NCBI RefSeq assembly: GCF_017220215.1 | Contig: NZ_CP071131.1 | Coordinates: 372,001 to 436,000 of the forward strand | DNA length: 64,000 bases | Direction of reading: 5' to 3' | Source: Caballeronia sp. M1242 | GTDB taxonomy: Bacteria > Pseudomonadota > Gammaproteobacteria > Burkholderiales > Burkholderiaceae | Shown here: positions 52,667 through 62,450 of the stretch, in pieces | How positions within the stretch are numbered: position 1 is the stretch's first letter | Layout of the letters: the number at the start of each line of letters is the position of its first letter | Translations under genes and position numbers: made by a program | Notes under the pieces: generated by a model | Seen by the model: only the letters and a program-made list of their open reading frames with translations | Databases searched by the model: none | What the model was told of the DNA's origin: nothing

Positions 52667-52691
52667 ATGCGCTTCCGTAACGGAAGCGCAT
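52667..52691. promoter_or_regulatory. perfect 12-base inverted repeat (hairpin) next to the LacI palindrome
   Basis: Arms 52667-52678 and 52680-52691 are perfectly complementary about a single central base, giving a stem of about 11 pairs with a three-base loop. There is no T-run on either side, so it is either a protein-binding dyad or an RNA stem in the glycosidase leader. The remainder of 52513-52865 holds no recognisable gene. Confidence 0.5.
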
Positions 52692-52865
52692 GAAAGCGCG
52701 CGTGCCGCGTCGAATCAGATCATCAGCTTTACCCGCCCGCAGGGATACGCGGGACACAGGCCCGTTGCCGACCCGCCCTCGACTGGCGCTCCGGACAGCA
52801 CGCCTCTCCTTAACGATGCACGCTTGTCTATCAGTAGTACTTACCATACTAACCAACAAGAAATC

Positions 52866-53939
52866 ATGACCCAGACCACCACACGACGCCTCTTCGCGCG
52901 CAAGGCCGCCCTCGCCGCCGCCATCACCACGGGATTGCTGCTTGCCGCTTGCGGCGGTGGCAGCGCCGCCGACTCCGCCTTCGATGCAGCCGCTACCGCG
53001 AAGGCCTCGACCGTGCCGGGCAGCATTTTCTACGGCATCAACGGGCACAATAACGAAGGCGGCGCGTACGACATCTCGACGCCCACGCTTCAGCTTCAGC
53101 AGGTAAAAGACCTCGGCGCCACGCTCTACCGCAACGAGGTGTACAACCTCGGCTCGGCGACCAAGCTCGCCGGCATCGCGAAGACGGCAGCAGCGGCAGG
53201 CGTCACGGTTTATCCGGTGTTGCTCATCGGCGTGAGCAGCTTCACGAACGAAACCGATGCCTACAACGCCGGCTTCACGCTCGGCAAGCAAACGGCGACG
53301 GCGTACAAGTACCCGTACTACGAAGTCAGCAACGAGCTCGACAGCAGCCTTCTGACCGGCAATGTGGACGGCGTATATCCGCAGCAGTTCGTCAACGCCA
53401 AGTTCCAGATTGCGCGCGGTATCGTGCGCGGCATGATCGCGGGCATCAAGTCGGTGGATACGAACGGCAAGATCATCATCGGCGGCGGCGCGTGGATGCA
53501 CTACGGCTTCGACCAGATGCTGTGGAACGGCACGCAGCCGGACGGCACGTCGGGCTATCCGAAGGTGACGTGGGACATCACCGCATGGCACTGGTATTCG
53601 GATCAGGGCGACATCACGCATGCTTGCGGCGGCACCGGCTGTCACGACATCCTCGCGACGCTGCAACAGTTCGGCAAGCCGATCTGGATCAACGAATTCG
53701 GCGTGCGGCCGTGGCTGGGCACGGACGACCAGATCGCGGCGTACCTCGTGGGCAACAAGATGATGGCGCAGTTCGTCTCGATCGCCTCGAAGTACAACAT
53801 CCAGTCGATCCAGGCGTATCAGCTGTATGACGATCCCGTGGGCGGCGAAGGCAACTACGGTGTCTTGAAGAACGACGGCAAGACCACCAAGGCGGCCTAC
53901 AGTGCGTTCAAGAACTTCGTGGCGGCAAACCCGAAGTAA
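52866..53939 (+). CDS. lipoprotein glycosidase-like protein (clan GH-A fold)
   Basis: A 357-residue protein with a lipobox ending at Cys29 (LLLAAC) and a Gly/Ala-rich spacer. The barrel carries VSNELD (acid/base candidate Glu157, preceded by Asn156) and WINEFGV (nucleophile candidate Glu277), the arrangement of clan GH-A retaining glycosidases such as GH5 and GH39. The GH family cannot be fixed by eye. It stands as a single gene between palindromes upstream and a strong terminator downstream. Confidence 0.75.
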   Translation: MTQTTTRRLFARKAALAAAITTGLLLAACGGGSAADSAFDAAATAKASTVPGSIFYGINGHNNEGGAYDISTPTLQLQQVKDLGATLYRNEVYNLGSATKLAGIAKTAAAAGVTVYPVLLIGVSSFTNETDAYNAGFTLGKQTATAYKYPYYEVSNELDSSLLTGNVDGVYPQQFVNAKFQIARGIVRGMIAGIKSVDTNGKIIIGGGAWMHYGFDQMLWNGTQPDGTSGYPKVTWDITAWHWYSDQGDITHACGGTGCHDILATLQQFGKPIWINEFGVRPWLGTDDQIAAYLVGNKMMAQFVSIASKYNIQSIQAYQLYDDPVGGEGNYGVLKNDGKTTKAAYSAFKNFVAANPK

Positions 53940-53946
53940 GCGGCAC

Positions 53947-53976
53947 GCGGGCAGATCGACATGGCGATCTGCCCGC
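53947..53976 (+). terminator. strong hairpin terminator of the glycosidase gene
   Basis: Arms 53947-53958 and 53965-53976 pair perfectly over 12 bases around a six-base loop. The hairpin starts seven bases after the stop codon. TCAACTCG follows, so there is no real T-run. Confidence 0.7.
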
Positions 53977-54146
53977 TCAACTCGACGAATGCTGGACGCG
54001 AACTCGCTTAACATAGACGCGCGTCGTCCTGTAACCGCACCGGCCACCGGTATGCGCGTTGCTACGACGAGACGAACCGGCGGACAAGAACGTGCCGCCG
54101 GCTCGACCACTCACCTGTGACTCTGGCACAGAGCAAGGAGCGCGCT

Positions 54147-55721
54147 ATGAGCGACAAGGCATTTCTCACCACGCGACAGGGACATCCTGTTCCCGACAAT
54201 CAGAGCATGCGCACCGTCGGCGAACGCGGCCCGGCGACGCTGGAAAATTATCCATTCATCGAAAAGATTACTCACTTCGATCGCGAACGCATTCCCGAGC
54301 GCGTCGTGCATGCGCGCGGCACCGCGGCTCACGGCTATTTCGAGCCGTACGGCAAGATTGGCAATGAACCGGCTTGCAAGTACACGCGCGCCAAGGTCCT
54401 GACGCAAACCGGCGTCAAGACGCCCGTTTTTCTGCGCTTTTCCACGGTGATCGGCGGCAAGGAGTCGCCCGAGACGGCACGCGATCCGCGCGGCTTCGCC
54501 ATCAAGTTCTATACGGAAGACGGCAACTGGGACCTCGTCGGTAATAACCTCAAGATTTTCTTCATCCGCGATGCGATCAAGTTCCCCGACATGATCCACG
54601 CGTTCAAACCTGATCCTGTCTCGAACCGGCAGGAACCGTGGCGCTTCTACGATTTCATCGCGCATCATCCGGAATCGCTGCACATGGTGACGTGGGTCAA
54701 GAGTCCGTGGGGCATTCCCGCCGACTACCGCCACATGCAGGGTTCGAGCGTCAACACGTACAAGCTCGTGAACGATCAGGGCGAAGCCGTGCTCGTCAAG
54801 TTCTCGTTCGAGCCAAAAGCGGGCGTGAGGAATCTGACCTCGCAGCAGGCGTCCGACATTCAGGCGAAGGACGTGGGCCATGCCACGCGCGACCTGTACG
54901 ACGCGATCGAACGCGGCGAGTATCCCGAGTGGGAAATGTGCGTGCAGATCATGTCGGACGACGAGCATCCCGAACTCGACTTCGATCCGCTCGACGACAC
55001 GAAACGCTGGCCCGAGGACAAGTTCCCGCTCTTGCCGGTGGGACGTCTCGTACTCGACCAGAATCCGAAGAACGTGTTCGCCGAAACGGAGCAGTCCGCG
55101 TTCGGCACCGGCGTGCTGGTGGACGGCATCGACTTCTCCGACGACAAGATGCTGCAAGGACGCACGCTCTCCTATTCGGATACGCAGCGGTATCGCGTCG
55201 GCCCGAACTATCTGCAACTGCCGGTCAATGCGCCGAAGAACGGCGCGCGCACGAATCAGCGCGACGGGCAGATGGCGTACTACGTCGATCAGGCGGGCGA
55301 GAATCCGCACGTCAACTATGAGCCGAGCATGATGGGTGGCCTGAAAGAAGCGCCGAAGAAGGAGCACGACTACCACCAGTGGGTCGAAGGGCATCTCGGA
55401 CGCTATCAGACGTCGCGCACGCAGGACGACTACAAGCAGGCCGGCGAGCGGTATCGCACGTTCGAGGATTGGGAGCGCGATGACCTGATCGCGAACCTCG
55501 TCGAAGACATGAAGGCGTGCCCGAAGCCGATCGCGCTGCGCATGGTGTGGCACTTCTGGCACTGCGATCCGGACTACGGAACGCGCGTCGCGCAGGGCGC
55601 GGGCATCGACCTCGAAGAAGCCAAGAAGCTGCCGCCGTTGGAAGGCAAGCCGCTTCCCGGCGGAGGCCGTGAAACGCCGGCTTACACGACTAACGAGCCG
55701 GAAGAAGAAGCGGCGCGTTGA
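54147..55721 (+). CDS. monofunctional haem catalase
   Basis: A 524-residue catalase. The distal His is in [14 protein letters not shown] (about 55), the distal Asn in [13 protein letters not shown], the NADPH/haem-contact region in [11 protein letters not shown], and the proximal Arg/Tyr in [11 protein letters not shown] (about 345). The length fits small-subunit catalases with a slightly extended C-terminus. AAGGAG lies six bases before the ATG. It removes hydrogen peroxide in the cytoplasm. It is likely monocistronic, being bounded by hairpins on both sides. Confidence 0.93.
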   Translation: MSDKAFLTTRQGHPVPDNQSMRTVGERGPATLENYPFIEKITHFDRERIPERVVHARGTAAHGYFEPYGKIGNEPACKYTRAKVLTQTGVKTPVFLRFSTVIGGKESPETARDPRGFAIKFYTEDGNWDLVGNNLKIFFIRDAIKFPDMIHAFKPDPVSNRQEPWRFYDFIAHHPESLHMVTWVKSPWGIPADYRHMQGSSVNTYKLVNDQGEAVLVKFSFEPKAGVRNLTSQQASDIQAKDVGHATRDLYDAIERGEYPEWEMCVQIMSDDEHPELDFDPLDDTKRWPEDKFPLLPVGRLVLDQNPKNVFAETEQSAFGTGVLVDGIDFSDDKMLQGRTLSYSDTQRYRVGPNYLQLPVNAPKNGARTNQRDGQMAYYVDQAGENPHVNYEPSMMGGLKEAPKKEHDYHQWVEGHLGRYQTSRTQDDYKQAGERYRTFEDWERDDLIANLVEDMKACPKPIALRMVWHFWHCDPDYGTRVAQGAGIDLEEAKKLPPLEGKPLPGGGRETPAYTTNEPEEEAAR

Positions 55722-55728
55722 TCGAGGG

Positions 55729-55765
55729 ACGGTTCGGGGCGCATACTGCAAGCGCTTCGAACCGT
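55729..55765. terminator. bidirectional hairpin after catalase
   Basis: Arms ACGGTTCG (55729-55736) and CGAACCGT (55758-55765) pair perfectly, with inner GCGC/GCGC pairing. The hairpin lies between the convergent catalase and GlpM-like genes. Confidence 0.6.
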
Positions 55766-55773
55766 GCGCATGG

Positions 55774-56103
55774 CTAGAAGAATCGCGGCGCGAGAAAGAT
55801 GGTCAGCGCCGCGATCAGCCATGCGGCGAGTCCGCCGAGTATCGCGAGCCGGTAGTCCACAAAATGCACGAGCACGTAACACGTTCCGAGGAACACGAGG
55901 TAGGCGGGAATCGTTTGCGCGCCCGAGAGGCATGCGGTTCTGAACCCGCCCGCATCTCCCTTCGCGCCTACCGCGAGCAGCGCGATGATCGCGAAGGTGG
56001 GCGCAAGCGGCAGAATGCCAGGCAGCACGTTGCCCCGTTTGGATGCCATCGCGATCAGCGCGGTGACGAGACCGCCGAGCAGACCCTTCCACAATACGTC
56101 CAT
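55774..56103 (-). CDS. GlpM-like small membrane protein
   Basis: A 109-residue, very hydrophobic protein with about four helices. It resembles GlpM (DUF3147) through an N-terminal LLGGLVTALIA, the ILPLAPTFAII segment and IPAYLVFLGTCYVLVHF. GlpM is known mainly from Pseudomonas aeruginosa, where it affects alginate production; its molecular role is unclear. It lies alone between convergent catalase and a GGDEF gene on the same strand. Confidence 0.6.
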   Translation of the reverse strand: MDVLWKGLLGGLVTALIAMASKRGNVLPGILPLAPTFAIIALLAVGAKGDAGGFRTACLSGAQTIPAYLVFLGTCYVLVHFVDYRLAILGGLAAWLIAALTIFLAPRFF

Positions 56104-56181
56104 CGAATTTCCGTTGATGCAGGTGCGAAGCGGGGATTATAGGGAGAGTGGGACGGGCGTGGGCGCTCGACCACCTTCCGC

Positions 56182-57360
56182 TCAAACCACCCCCTCATCA
56201 CACCGCGCCTCGCCCCACTGCGCGAGCCGCCCCACTTCCACCCGATTCCCGCCGCCCGCCTTCGCCGCATACAAGGCCCGGTCCGCCGCGCCGAGCACAT
56301 CGGCGAGCGCGCTCTCGGGCGTGCCGGACCGCGCGAGGCCGATGCTCACCGTCGCCCGCAATTCCGCGCCGTTCGCGCCGCGAGAGGTCGTCGCGGCGAA
56401 GCGTCTGACGACGTCCTCCGCGAGCTCTTTCGCGCGATCCCCGTGAGGCCCGGCCAGCACCGCAGCGAACTCTTCGCCGCCGATGCGCGCGAGAACCGCT
56501 TCCGGTCCCAGCACGCTTCGCGCGACGAGCGCGAACGTCTTCAGCACTTCGTCGCCGGCCTGATGGCCGTATCGGTCATTGATGGTCTTGAAGTGGTCGA
56601 GGTCGATGGCGAGCACCGACACGTCGCGCCCGGCGGCCGCGCGCGCGCCGTCTTCGAAGAACGAGCGGCGATTGCCGAGTCCGGTCAGATAGTCGGTCTG
56701 CGATTGCCGCAAAAGCTGCGCGTGAGCTTCGTCGCGGACGAGCCGCAGCAGCGTCATCGGCAAGAGGACGGAATAGAGAATGCCCTCGTACATCGTGATC
56801 TTGGCGATCAGCATCAAAAGCGGCGTGCCGAGCGCCGCCATCCACGGGAGAACGCACGCGCGCGCGGCGTAGAGGAGCGCATGCACGCCGCACACGATCA
56901 CGGCGATGCGCCGCGCCTGTCCCCAGTGCATGCGGTCGCTGCGGAGCAGTTCGCGCGAGGTCATCGCGGCCGCGGCGGCGATGGGCAGGGCGCTCGCAAA
57001 GCTCCACACGGTCTCCTGCCAGCGCGCGCCGCCGATCGCCCACGCGAGCGCCTGCACGGCGAGCAGGCCGATGGAGAATGCGCGATAACGCCGCCCGTTC
57101 AACGCCGCGACGCCGCGCAGGATCAACAGATAGCCCGCCTCGATGACGAGGTTGCTCAACGCCGAGCCGAGCACGCCCGGCACCGCGTGCCGGAACGACG
57201 CCGCCGCGCAGCCGATGGCGAGCGTGCCGTAGCCCGCCGCGAGGATCTTGAGTTCCCTGCTGCGTCCGGGGTTCGTGCGATGTTCCCAAAACGTCATCCC
57301 GCAACTGACGAGAAGCGTTCCGACGACTAGGACATAGAAGGTGATGAGGTCGACACGCAT
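56182..57360 (-). CDS. membrane-bound diguanylate cyclase (GGEEF)
   Basis: A 392-residue protein with six to seven predicted N-terminal membrane helices (to about residue 215), then a GGDEF domain. The active site reads RIGGEEF, with DYLTGLGNRRSF and IDLDHFKTINDRYGH upstream. No RxxD inhibitory site is visible. The N-terminal region does not match MASE2 of the other cyclase, so the two sense different inputs. The start at 57360 was chosen because the first helix begins at once (MRVDLITFYVLV). Confidence 0.87.
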   Translation of the reverse strand: MRVDLITFYVLVVGTLLVSCGMTFWEHRTNPGRSRELKILAAGYGTLAIGCAAASFRHAVPGVLGSALSNLVIEAGYLLILRGVAALNGRRYRAFSIGLLAVQALAWAIGGARWQETVWSFASALPIAAAAAMTSRELLRSDRMHWGQARRIAVIVCGVHALLYAARACVLPWMAALGTPLLMLIAKITMYEGILYSVLLPMTLLRLVRDEAHAQLLRQSQTDYLTGLGNRRSFFEDGARAAAGRDVSVLAIDLDHFKTINDRYGHQAGDEVLKTFALVARSVLGPEAVLARIGGEEFAAVLAGPHGDRAKELAEDVVRRFAATTSRGANGAELRATVSIGLARSGTPESALADVLGAADRALYAAKAGGGNRVEVGRLAQWGEARCDEGVV

Positions 57361-57512
57361 GCGCTCGCTTGCCTGATATCTGCTGGAAATGACGATTCCA
57401 TACGAGGGAGTTAACGGCTCGACGCATCGAATGCTGAAGGGCGCGTTGAACCGCGAAGCGCCGCCCGGCGGTACCATGTCCGTTTCGCCGCACGGCTGCG
57501 CACGCCTGTCAC

Positions 57513-58430
57513 ATGGAACTGAAGCAGATCCAGTACTTCATCGCGCTATTCGAAGAAGGCACCGTCACGCGGGCGGCCAAGCGCCTCAATATCGCACAGC
57601 CCGCGCTGAGCATGCAGATCGCGAAGCTCGAAGCCGAGCTGCGGCAGACGCTCTTCGAACGCGGGCCGCACGGCATGGCGCCGACCGAAGCCGCGCGCCT
57701 CATGTACCGGCTCTACACGCCGATCATGCGCGACATCGGCCACGCGCGCGAGCAACTGAGCCGGCGCGATGTCATCGTGACGGGGCGCGTGTCGCTCGGG
57801 ATGGTGTCGTCGGAAGCGCAGAGCGTCTTGCCCGAATCGCTCGCGCGCTTCGACGCCCTCTTTCCGCAAGTGGAGGTATCGGTGGCGGACGGCTTCAGCG
57901 CGCAACTCATCGACGCGGTGGAATCCGGCCGGCTCGATGCCGCGATCATCAACAAGCCGCGCGGCCGTCTCGCGTTGGATGTCGAGCCGCTGCTCGTCGA
58001 AGAAATGGTGCTCGTGACGAGCGCGGCGCACGGGCCGGATCTGCCGGAGACGATCGACCTCGTCGCGCAGTCCGACATCGAACTCGTGCTGCCCACGCGT
58101 CGCAACGGCCTGCGCGGCGCGCTCGACGCCGCGCTGATGGCGGCTGACATCGTCATCAAGCCGAAGTTCGAAATCGACCTTCTCAGCACGATCGTGCAGT
58201 TCGTCGAGCAGAGCGGCGTCGCGACGATCCTGCCGCGCGTCGTCGTGCAGTCGAAAGTGGACGAAGGGCGGCTCTGCGTGCGCACCATCGACAAGCCGCC
58301 CATCGTGCGTCAAATCATTCAGGTCACGCATCCGAAGCGGCCCATCGGGCCGGCGGCGCAGGCGCTCATCGCCATCATCACCGAGGAGATCCGGCGCGTG
58401 ACCACGGGCGCGCCGGCTCCTTCTGCATGA
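57513..58430 (+). CDS. LysR family regulator (CbbR/NAC-like)
   Basis: A 305-residue LysR protein starting MELKQIQYFIALFEEGTVTRAAKRLN with the helix-turn-helix AKRLNIAQPALSMQIAKLE. The effector domain includes VSLGMVSSEAQSVLPESLARF and INKPRGRL. It lies in the 152-base gap from the divergent cyclase and next to the convergent hydroxylase-family gene, so its targets are not obvious. Confidence 0.87.
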   Translation: MELKQIQYFIALFEEGTVTRAAKRLNIAQPALSMQIAKLEAELRQTLFERGPHGMAPTEAARLMYRLYTPIMRDIGHAREQLSRRDVIVTGRVSLGMVSSEAQSVLPESLARFDALFPQVEVSVADGFSAQLIDAVESGRLDAAIINKPRGRLALDVEPLLVEEMVLVTSAAHGPDLPETIDLVAQSDIELVLPTRRNGLRGALDAALMAADIVIKPKFEIDLLSTIVQFVEQSGVATILPRVVVQSKVDEGRLCVRTIDKPPIVRQIIQVTHPKRPIGPAAQALIAIITEEIRRVTTGAPAPSA

Positions 58431-58436
58431 TGCGAA

Positions 58437-59135
58437 TTAGCCGCGGCGCGCGGTCGTTGGCACCGTGCGCGGCGCATCGCTGCGCGTGCCGAACAGCGTG
58501 TCGCAGATCGGGAAGGTGAGATTGAAGTTCTGCGTCGCCATCTGCTCGGGATCGTGATGCGTCACGTGCAGCCGGCGCACCGTGTTGACGAACGGCACGC
58601 GGTCGAGAAACGGACTATCCGTGACGTGCGAGAGCGTGTGCAAGCCTTCGTACATCAGGTAGTACGCCGCCATCGTCAGAAGCGCGATATAGCCCGCGTT
58701 GCGCGTGAACACGAAGCCGATCAGCAACGCGAGCGGCGCGGCCGCGAGCACGAACGCGACCGGCGCGAACGGCGGAAACAGCAGCGCGCGCCAGTGCTTG
58801 TGGCCTTTGTACTCCAGCGTCACATGCGTGAAGAAGCGATGATGCACCGCGCAGTGGCGCTTGTAGACCATGCTGAAGTACTTCGTCGGCCGATGCAGCA
58901 CATAACGGTGCGCGGCCCATTCCGCCCAGTTGCCGAAGAGAAAGAGCGGCACGACCGCGAGCCATTCCGCAAGCGTCGGCGCGTGAAGCTGCATGGCGCA
59001 ATACACGATCACCGCCGTCGTAAAGACGAGCGTGAAGCCCAGATGCATCTCTCCGCGATACCACTTCGGCGTCGCATCCACGTATTCGTCGCGAAACTTG
59101 TACGAGCGCGCGCGAACGTCCTCGTCATATTTCAT
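58437..59135 (-). CDS. fatty acid hydroxylase/sterol desaturase family protein
   Basis: A 232-residue membrane protein with the eight-histidine di-iron clusters of the family: HRYVLH, HCAVHH, HKHW and HVTHH, spread among about four helices. Members hydroxylate or desaturate lipids, sterols or carotenoids using O2. Its substrate is unknown. Because it lies 79 bases past the MFS gene with a hairpin between, it may be transcribed separately. Confidence 0.83.
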   Translation of the reverse strand: MKYDEDVRARSYKFRDEYVDATPKWYRGEMHLGFTLVFTTAVIVYCAMQLHAPTLAEWLAVVPLFLFGNWAEWAAHRYVLHRPTKYFSMVYKRHCAVHHRFFTHVTLEYKGHKHWRALLFPPFAPVAFVLAAAPLALLIGFVFTRNAGYIALLTMAAYYLMYEGLHTLSHVTDSPFLDRVPFVNTVRRLHVTHHDPEQMATQNFNLTFPICDTLFGTRSDAPRTVPTTARRG

Positions 59136-59167
59136 GATGAGCGTCTCCAGTGTTTCTATCAGAGGAT

Positions 59168-59192
59168 GCGGGCGCGTGCGTCGCGCGCCCGC
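59168..59192 (-). terminator. hairpin after the MFS gene
   Basis: Arms GCGGGCGCG (59168-59176) and CGCGCCCGC (59184-59192) pair perfectly around a seven-base loop, between the MFS stop and the hydroxylase-family start. There is no clear T-run. Confidence 0.5.
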
Positions 59193-59214
59193 AAGGACAT
59201 GCTTCAGGACGGAT

Positions 59215-60591
59215 TCAGGACGGATTGCGCGCCGCGCTGTTGTCCAGCTTGCCGAGCGTTTCCGGCACGACGAACGCGCCGACGAGGAAGATGATGCTGA
59301 TGGCGCCGACGAAAATCGCGAGCGTCGACGGCAATTGGCTCGCGTCCTTCGCGACGAGCGAAACGAAGGTCGGCATCATTCCGCCGATGGCAAAGCCGAT
59401 GTTCCATGAGAGACCGGTGCCGGTCGCGCGGATCGCGGTCGGGAAGCGTTCATTCAGGAAGATCAGAATCGGCGCATAGCCCGCGCTGCCGAGTGCGGAG
59501 AGCAGCACCGCGTAGACGCCGATCATCGTGATGCTCTGCGCCGTCGGCAGCAACAGGAAAAGCCCCGGCAGCGCGACCAGCCGGATGAGGCCGATCCACA
59601 CGAACGCGCTCTTGCGACCGATGAACGTGGAGAGATGCCCCGCCGCGATCGATGCGATCACTACCGCTACGCTGCAGATCATCAGGATCGCGGCGGCCGC
59701 GCCGTTCGGCGCATGGCTCACGACCTTGAGGAACGTCGGCAGATAGCCCGAAGTGAGGTAATAGCCGCTGCCGCCGCCGATCGTGAGCAGCAGGTTCACG
59801 AACAACACCCCGCGATACTCGCGCGAAAAGAGCGTGCGAATGGGCGAGCGCACGACTTCGACGGGTCCCGTCTTGACTTGCGCCGCCGCCTTGGCCGCTT
59901 TCTCCGCCGCGAGCTTCTTCCAGAGCGGCGATTCTTCGAGGCTGTTGAACACGAAGAGGCCCAGCACCGAACTCACGATGCCGGTGAAGAACATGCAGCG
60001 CCAGCCCCACACATCGAAGAGTTCGCCCGGAAAGATGGACGACATCGCCAGATACGTGAGCGAGGCGAGCAACGCGCCGAGCCCCGCGCCGCCGCCGCCG
60101 ATCAGCCCGGACACCGCGCCGCGATACTTCGGCGCGACCGATTCGGTGCCGATGGTGTGCGTCGATGCCACGACGCCGCCGACGAACACGCCCTGCACGA
60201 GACGCAGCAGCAGGAACAGGATCGGCGCGATAAGGCCGGCCTGCGCGACGGTCGGCAGCACGCCGAACGCCGCCGTCGAGATGCCGACGCCGACCACCGC
60301 GAAGATCATCGCGCCCTTGCGGCCGTGGCGGTCCGCGTACGAGCCGAACAGCGCGGAGCCGAGCGGACGCATGAGCAGCGTCACCGCGAACGACGCATAC
60401 ACCGCCGCAAGCGATAACATCGCGTGTTCGGAGGGAAAGAAAAGACGCCCGACCACCGGCGCGACGTACAACAACACGAAGAGGTCGAACAGATCGAGCG
60501 CCCAGCCCATGCACGAGGCCACCACCGCGCCCATGATCTGCCGCTGATTCACCGGAAGCGCGGCGGCCCCGTCTTGTGCAGCTACGGACAT
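59215..60591 (-). CDS. MFS transporter, metabolite:H+ symporter type
   Basis: A 458-residue protein with about twelve helices. MGWALDLFDLFVLLYVAP opens helix 1 (Asp residues that in this family bind substrate or proton), motif A reads GSYADRHGRKGAM and a repeat occurs in the second half. Close architecture to organic-acid and sialic-acid symporters suggests uptake of a carboxylate. CAGGAG precedes the ATG at 60591. It is the last gene of the operon that starts with the acyl-CoA ligase. Confidence 0.87.
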   Translation of the reverse strand: MSVAAQDGAAALPVNQRQIMGAVVASCMGWALDLFDLFVLLYVAPVVGRLFFPSEHAMLSLAAVYASFAVTLLMRPLGSALFGSYADRHGRKGAMIFAVVGVGISTAAFGVLPTVAQAGLIAPILFLLLRLVQGVFVGGVVASTHTIGTESVAPKYRGAVSGLIGGGGAGLGALLASLTYLAMSSIFPGELFDVWGWRCMFFTGIVSSVLGLFVFNSLEESPLWKKLAAEKAAKAAAQVKTGPVEVVRSPIRTLFSREYRGVLFVNLLLTIGGGSGYYLTSGYLPTFLKVVSHAPNGAAAAILMICSVAVVIASIAAGHLSTFIGRKSAFVWIGLIRLVALPGLFLLLPTAQSITMIGVYAVLLSALGSAGYAPILIFLNERFPTAIRATGTGLSWNIGFAIGGMMPTFVSLVAKDASQLPSTLAIFVGAISIIFLVGAFVVPETLGKLDNSAARNPS

Positions 60592-60686
60592 GTGTATCTC
60601 CTGGTTTGTCACTGGGCGGTCTTTCGATCGCCCCGGTTTCGCAGGCACGTTTCTTATTGCGTGCTCTTGTCGAGGTTAAAAAATCG

Positions 60687-62426
60687 TTAGTGGGCGGCGG
60701 CGAGCGGCGGCGAACCCGAGACGTCGAGTGCCGCGCGTTCGCGCCGCGCCGCGACCATCGCGTCGGCGATCTTCTCGGCGATCATGATGGTCGGTATGTT
60801 CGTATTGGCCGATGGCAGCTTCGGCATCAGCGACGCATCCACCACGCGCAAGCCTCGCGCGCCATGCACTCGCCCTTGCCCATCCGTGACGGCATCGCGG
60901 TCGTTTGCGCCGCCCATGCGGCAGGTGCCGCTCGCGTGCCACACGCCGAACACGTTCGCGCGAATGAAGTCCGCTAGCGCGCGGTCGTCGGCCAAGAGCG
61001 CGTTCATCTTCAGGCCGCGCGTGAAGAAGCGTTCGATCAACATCCGGCGCACGGGCGCGGGCGTGTCCAGCAGAAGCCCGAGCGCGGACGTAAGAAGCGC
61101 GTTGCCCTCGCCGACTCGGCTCAACGCCTTCACGCGCGGCGAAAACGCCGCCGGGAAGAAGTCGCGTGCATCACGGCTCAGACCCGACGCTTCCACGATG
61201 CGCGCCAGCATCCGCACGCCGACGGCGAGCCGCTCTAGATCGCGTTCGTCGTCGAGCAGATTGAGATCGACGCGCGGCGCGGCGGCGGCATCGGCGGAAA
61301 CGAGCTGCACGCGGCCACGCGAATACGGCCGGTTGCACCACAGAAAGAACAGCCCGAGCCGGTTGCCGAGCGCATGCCATGCGGCGCGCGTCGCGCTCGA
61401 CAGATACAGGTCCGACTCGTCGCAGCCCGCGACGCCCGAACTGAGACGCGCGGCCATCATGCTGGCGCGGCGTCGCGCGAGCGGCATGCGAAAGCGCCGC
61501 TCGAGAAAATGACAGAACGTGAGCGACGGATGATCCTGTAGATTGCGTCCGACGCCCGGCAGGTTCGCCGCGCACGTAATGCCGAGCGCCGCGAGCTCCC
61601 GCGCATCGCCGATGCCGGCGCGCATCAGAAGCGCCGGCGATTGCAGCGCGCCCGCGCTCAGAATCACTTCGCCCGCATCGAAACGCATGCGCTCGCCGTC
61701 TTCGTCCACCGCGATCACGCCGCGCGCCGTCGCGCCGTCCATCAGAATGCGCTCGACGCTCAGCTTCGAGTAGATCCGGAGATTCGGGCGCTTGCGCGTG
61801 GCCTCGTCCAGATAGGCGATAGCCGTCGAGACACGCTTGTCGTCCTCGTTCGAGAACGCGCCGGGAAAGAAGCCGTCGCCGAACTCGCCGTTCTGGTCCT
61901 GCAATTCGGCGACGCCCTGCGCCCGCAGGCCCTTGCCGAACGCATGACAGAACGCCGGCCAGTCCTTCGGCATGATGCGGCGGATCGGCACCGGGCCGTC
62001 GCCGCCGTGCAACTCGCCGCCGGGAAAGTCGAGGTCGCGTTCCAGCTTGCGGAAGTACGGCAGCACGTCGCGCCACGCCCAGCCGTCGGCGCCTGTGGCG
62101 GCCCAGTCGTCGTAATCGCGCGGCAAGCCGCGATTGGCCGACTGCACGTTGATGCTCGACCCGCCGCCCATCACGCGGCCCTGCTCGTACACGCGCGGCG
62201 CGGCCTGCTTCGTGGCTTTCGCCTTCAGGTCCGGCCAGATGTATGTGTCGCCGCAGAATACCGGCATCGGATAGCTGTCGAGGATGGCCTCGGGCACCGC
62301 GCCCGGCGGCGTGTCCGCGCCCGCCTCGATCAGCGCGACGCGCAGCGACGGCAACGCCGACAGCCGATGCGCGAGCACGCATCCCGCCGAACCGCCGCCC
62401 ACGATCACGTAATCGAAGCGTCTCAT
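60687..62426 (-). CDS. GMC family oxidoreductase (choline-dehydrogenase-like)
   Basis: A 579-residue flavoprotein. The FAD motif GGGSAGC is near residue 10, ending at Glu in ALIEAGAD. QGRVMGGGSSINVQSANRG matches the GMC signature 1 and SAGALQSPALLMRAGIG signature 2. The C-terminal block carries WHASGTCRMG with the catalytic-type His and a later ANTNIPTIMIAEKIAD. It probably oxidises an alcohol made or imported by the same operon. The gap to the hydratase gene is 24 bases. Confidence 0.88.
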   Translation of the reverse strand: MRRFDYVIVGGGSAGCVLAHRLSALPSLRVALIEAGADTPPGAVPEAILDSYPMPVFCGDTYIWPDLKAKATKQAAPRVYEQGRVMGGGSSINVQSANRGLPRDYDDWAATGADGWAWRDVLPYFRKLERDLDFPGGELHGGDGPVPIRRIMPKDWPAFCHAFGKGLRAQGVAELQDQNGEFGDGFFPGAFSNEDDKRVSTAIAYLDEATRKRPNLRIYSKLSVERILMDGATARGVIAVDEDGERMRFDAGEVILSAGALQSPALLMRAGIGDARELAALGITCAANLPGVGRNLQDHPSLTFCHFLERRFRMPLARRRASMMAARLSSGVAGCDESDLYLSSATRAAWHALGNRLGLFFLWCNRPYSRGRVQLVSADAAAAPRVDLNLLDDERDLERLAVGVRMLARIVEASGLSRDARDFFPAAFSPRVKALSRVGEGNALLTSALGLLLDTPAPVRRMLIERFFTRGLKMNALLADDRALADFIRANVFGVWHASGTCRMGGANDRDAVTDGQGRVHGARGLRVVDASLMPKLPSANTNIPTIMIAEKIADAMVAARRERAALDVSGSPPLAAAH

Positions 62427-62450
62427 GTCGTCTTCCTCTCTCTGCGTGGG

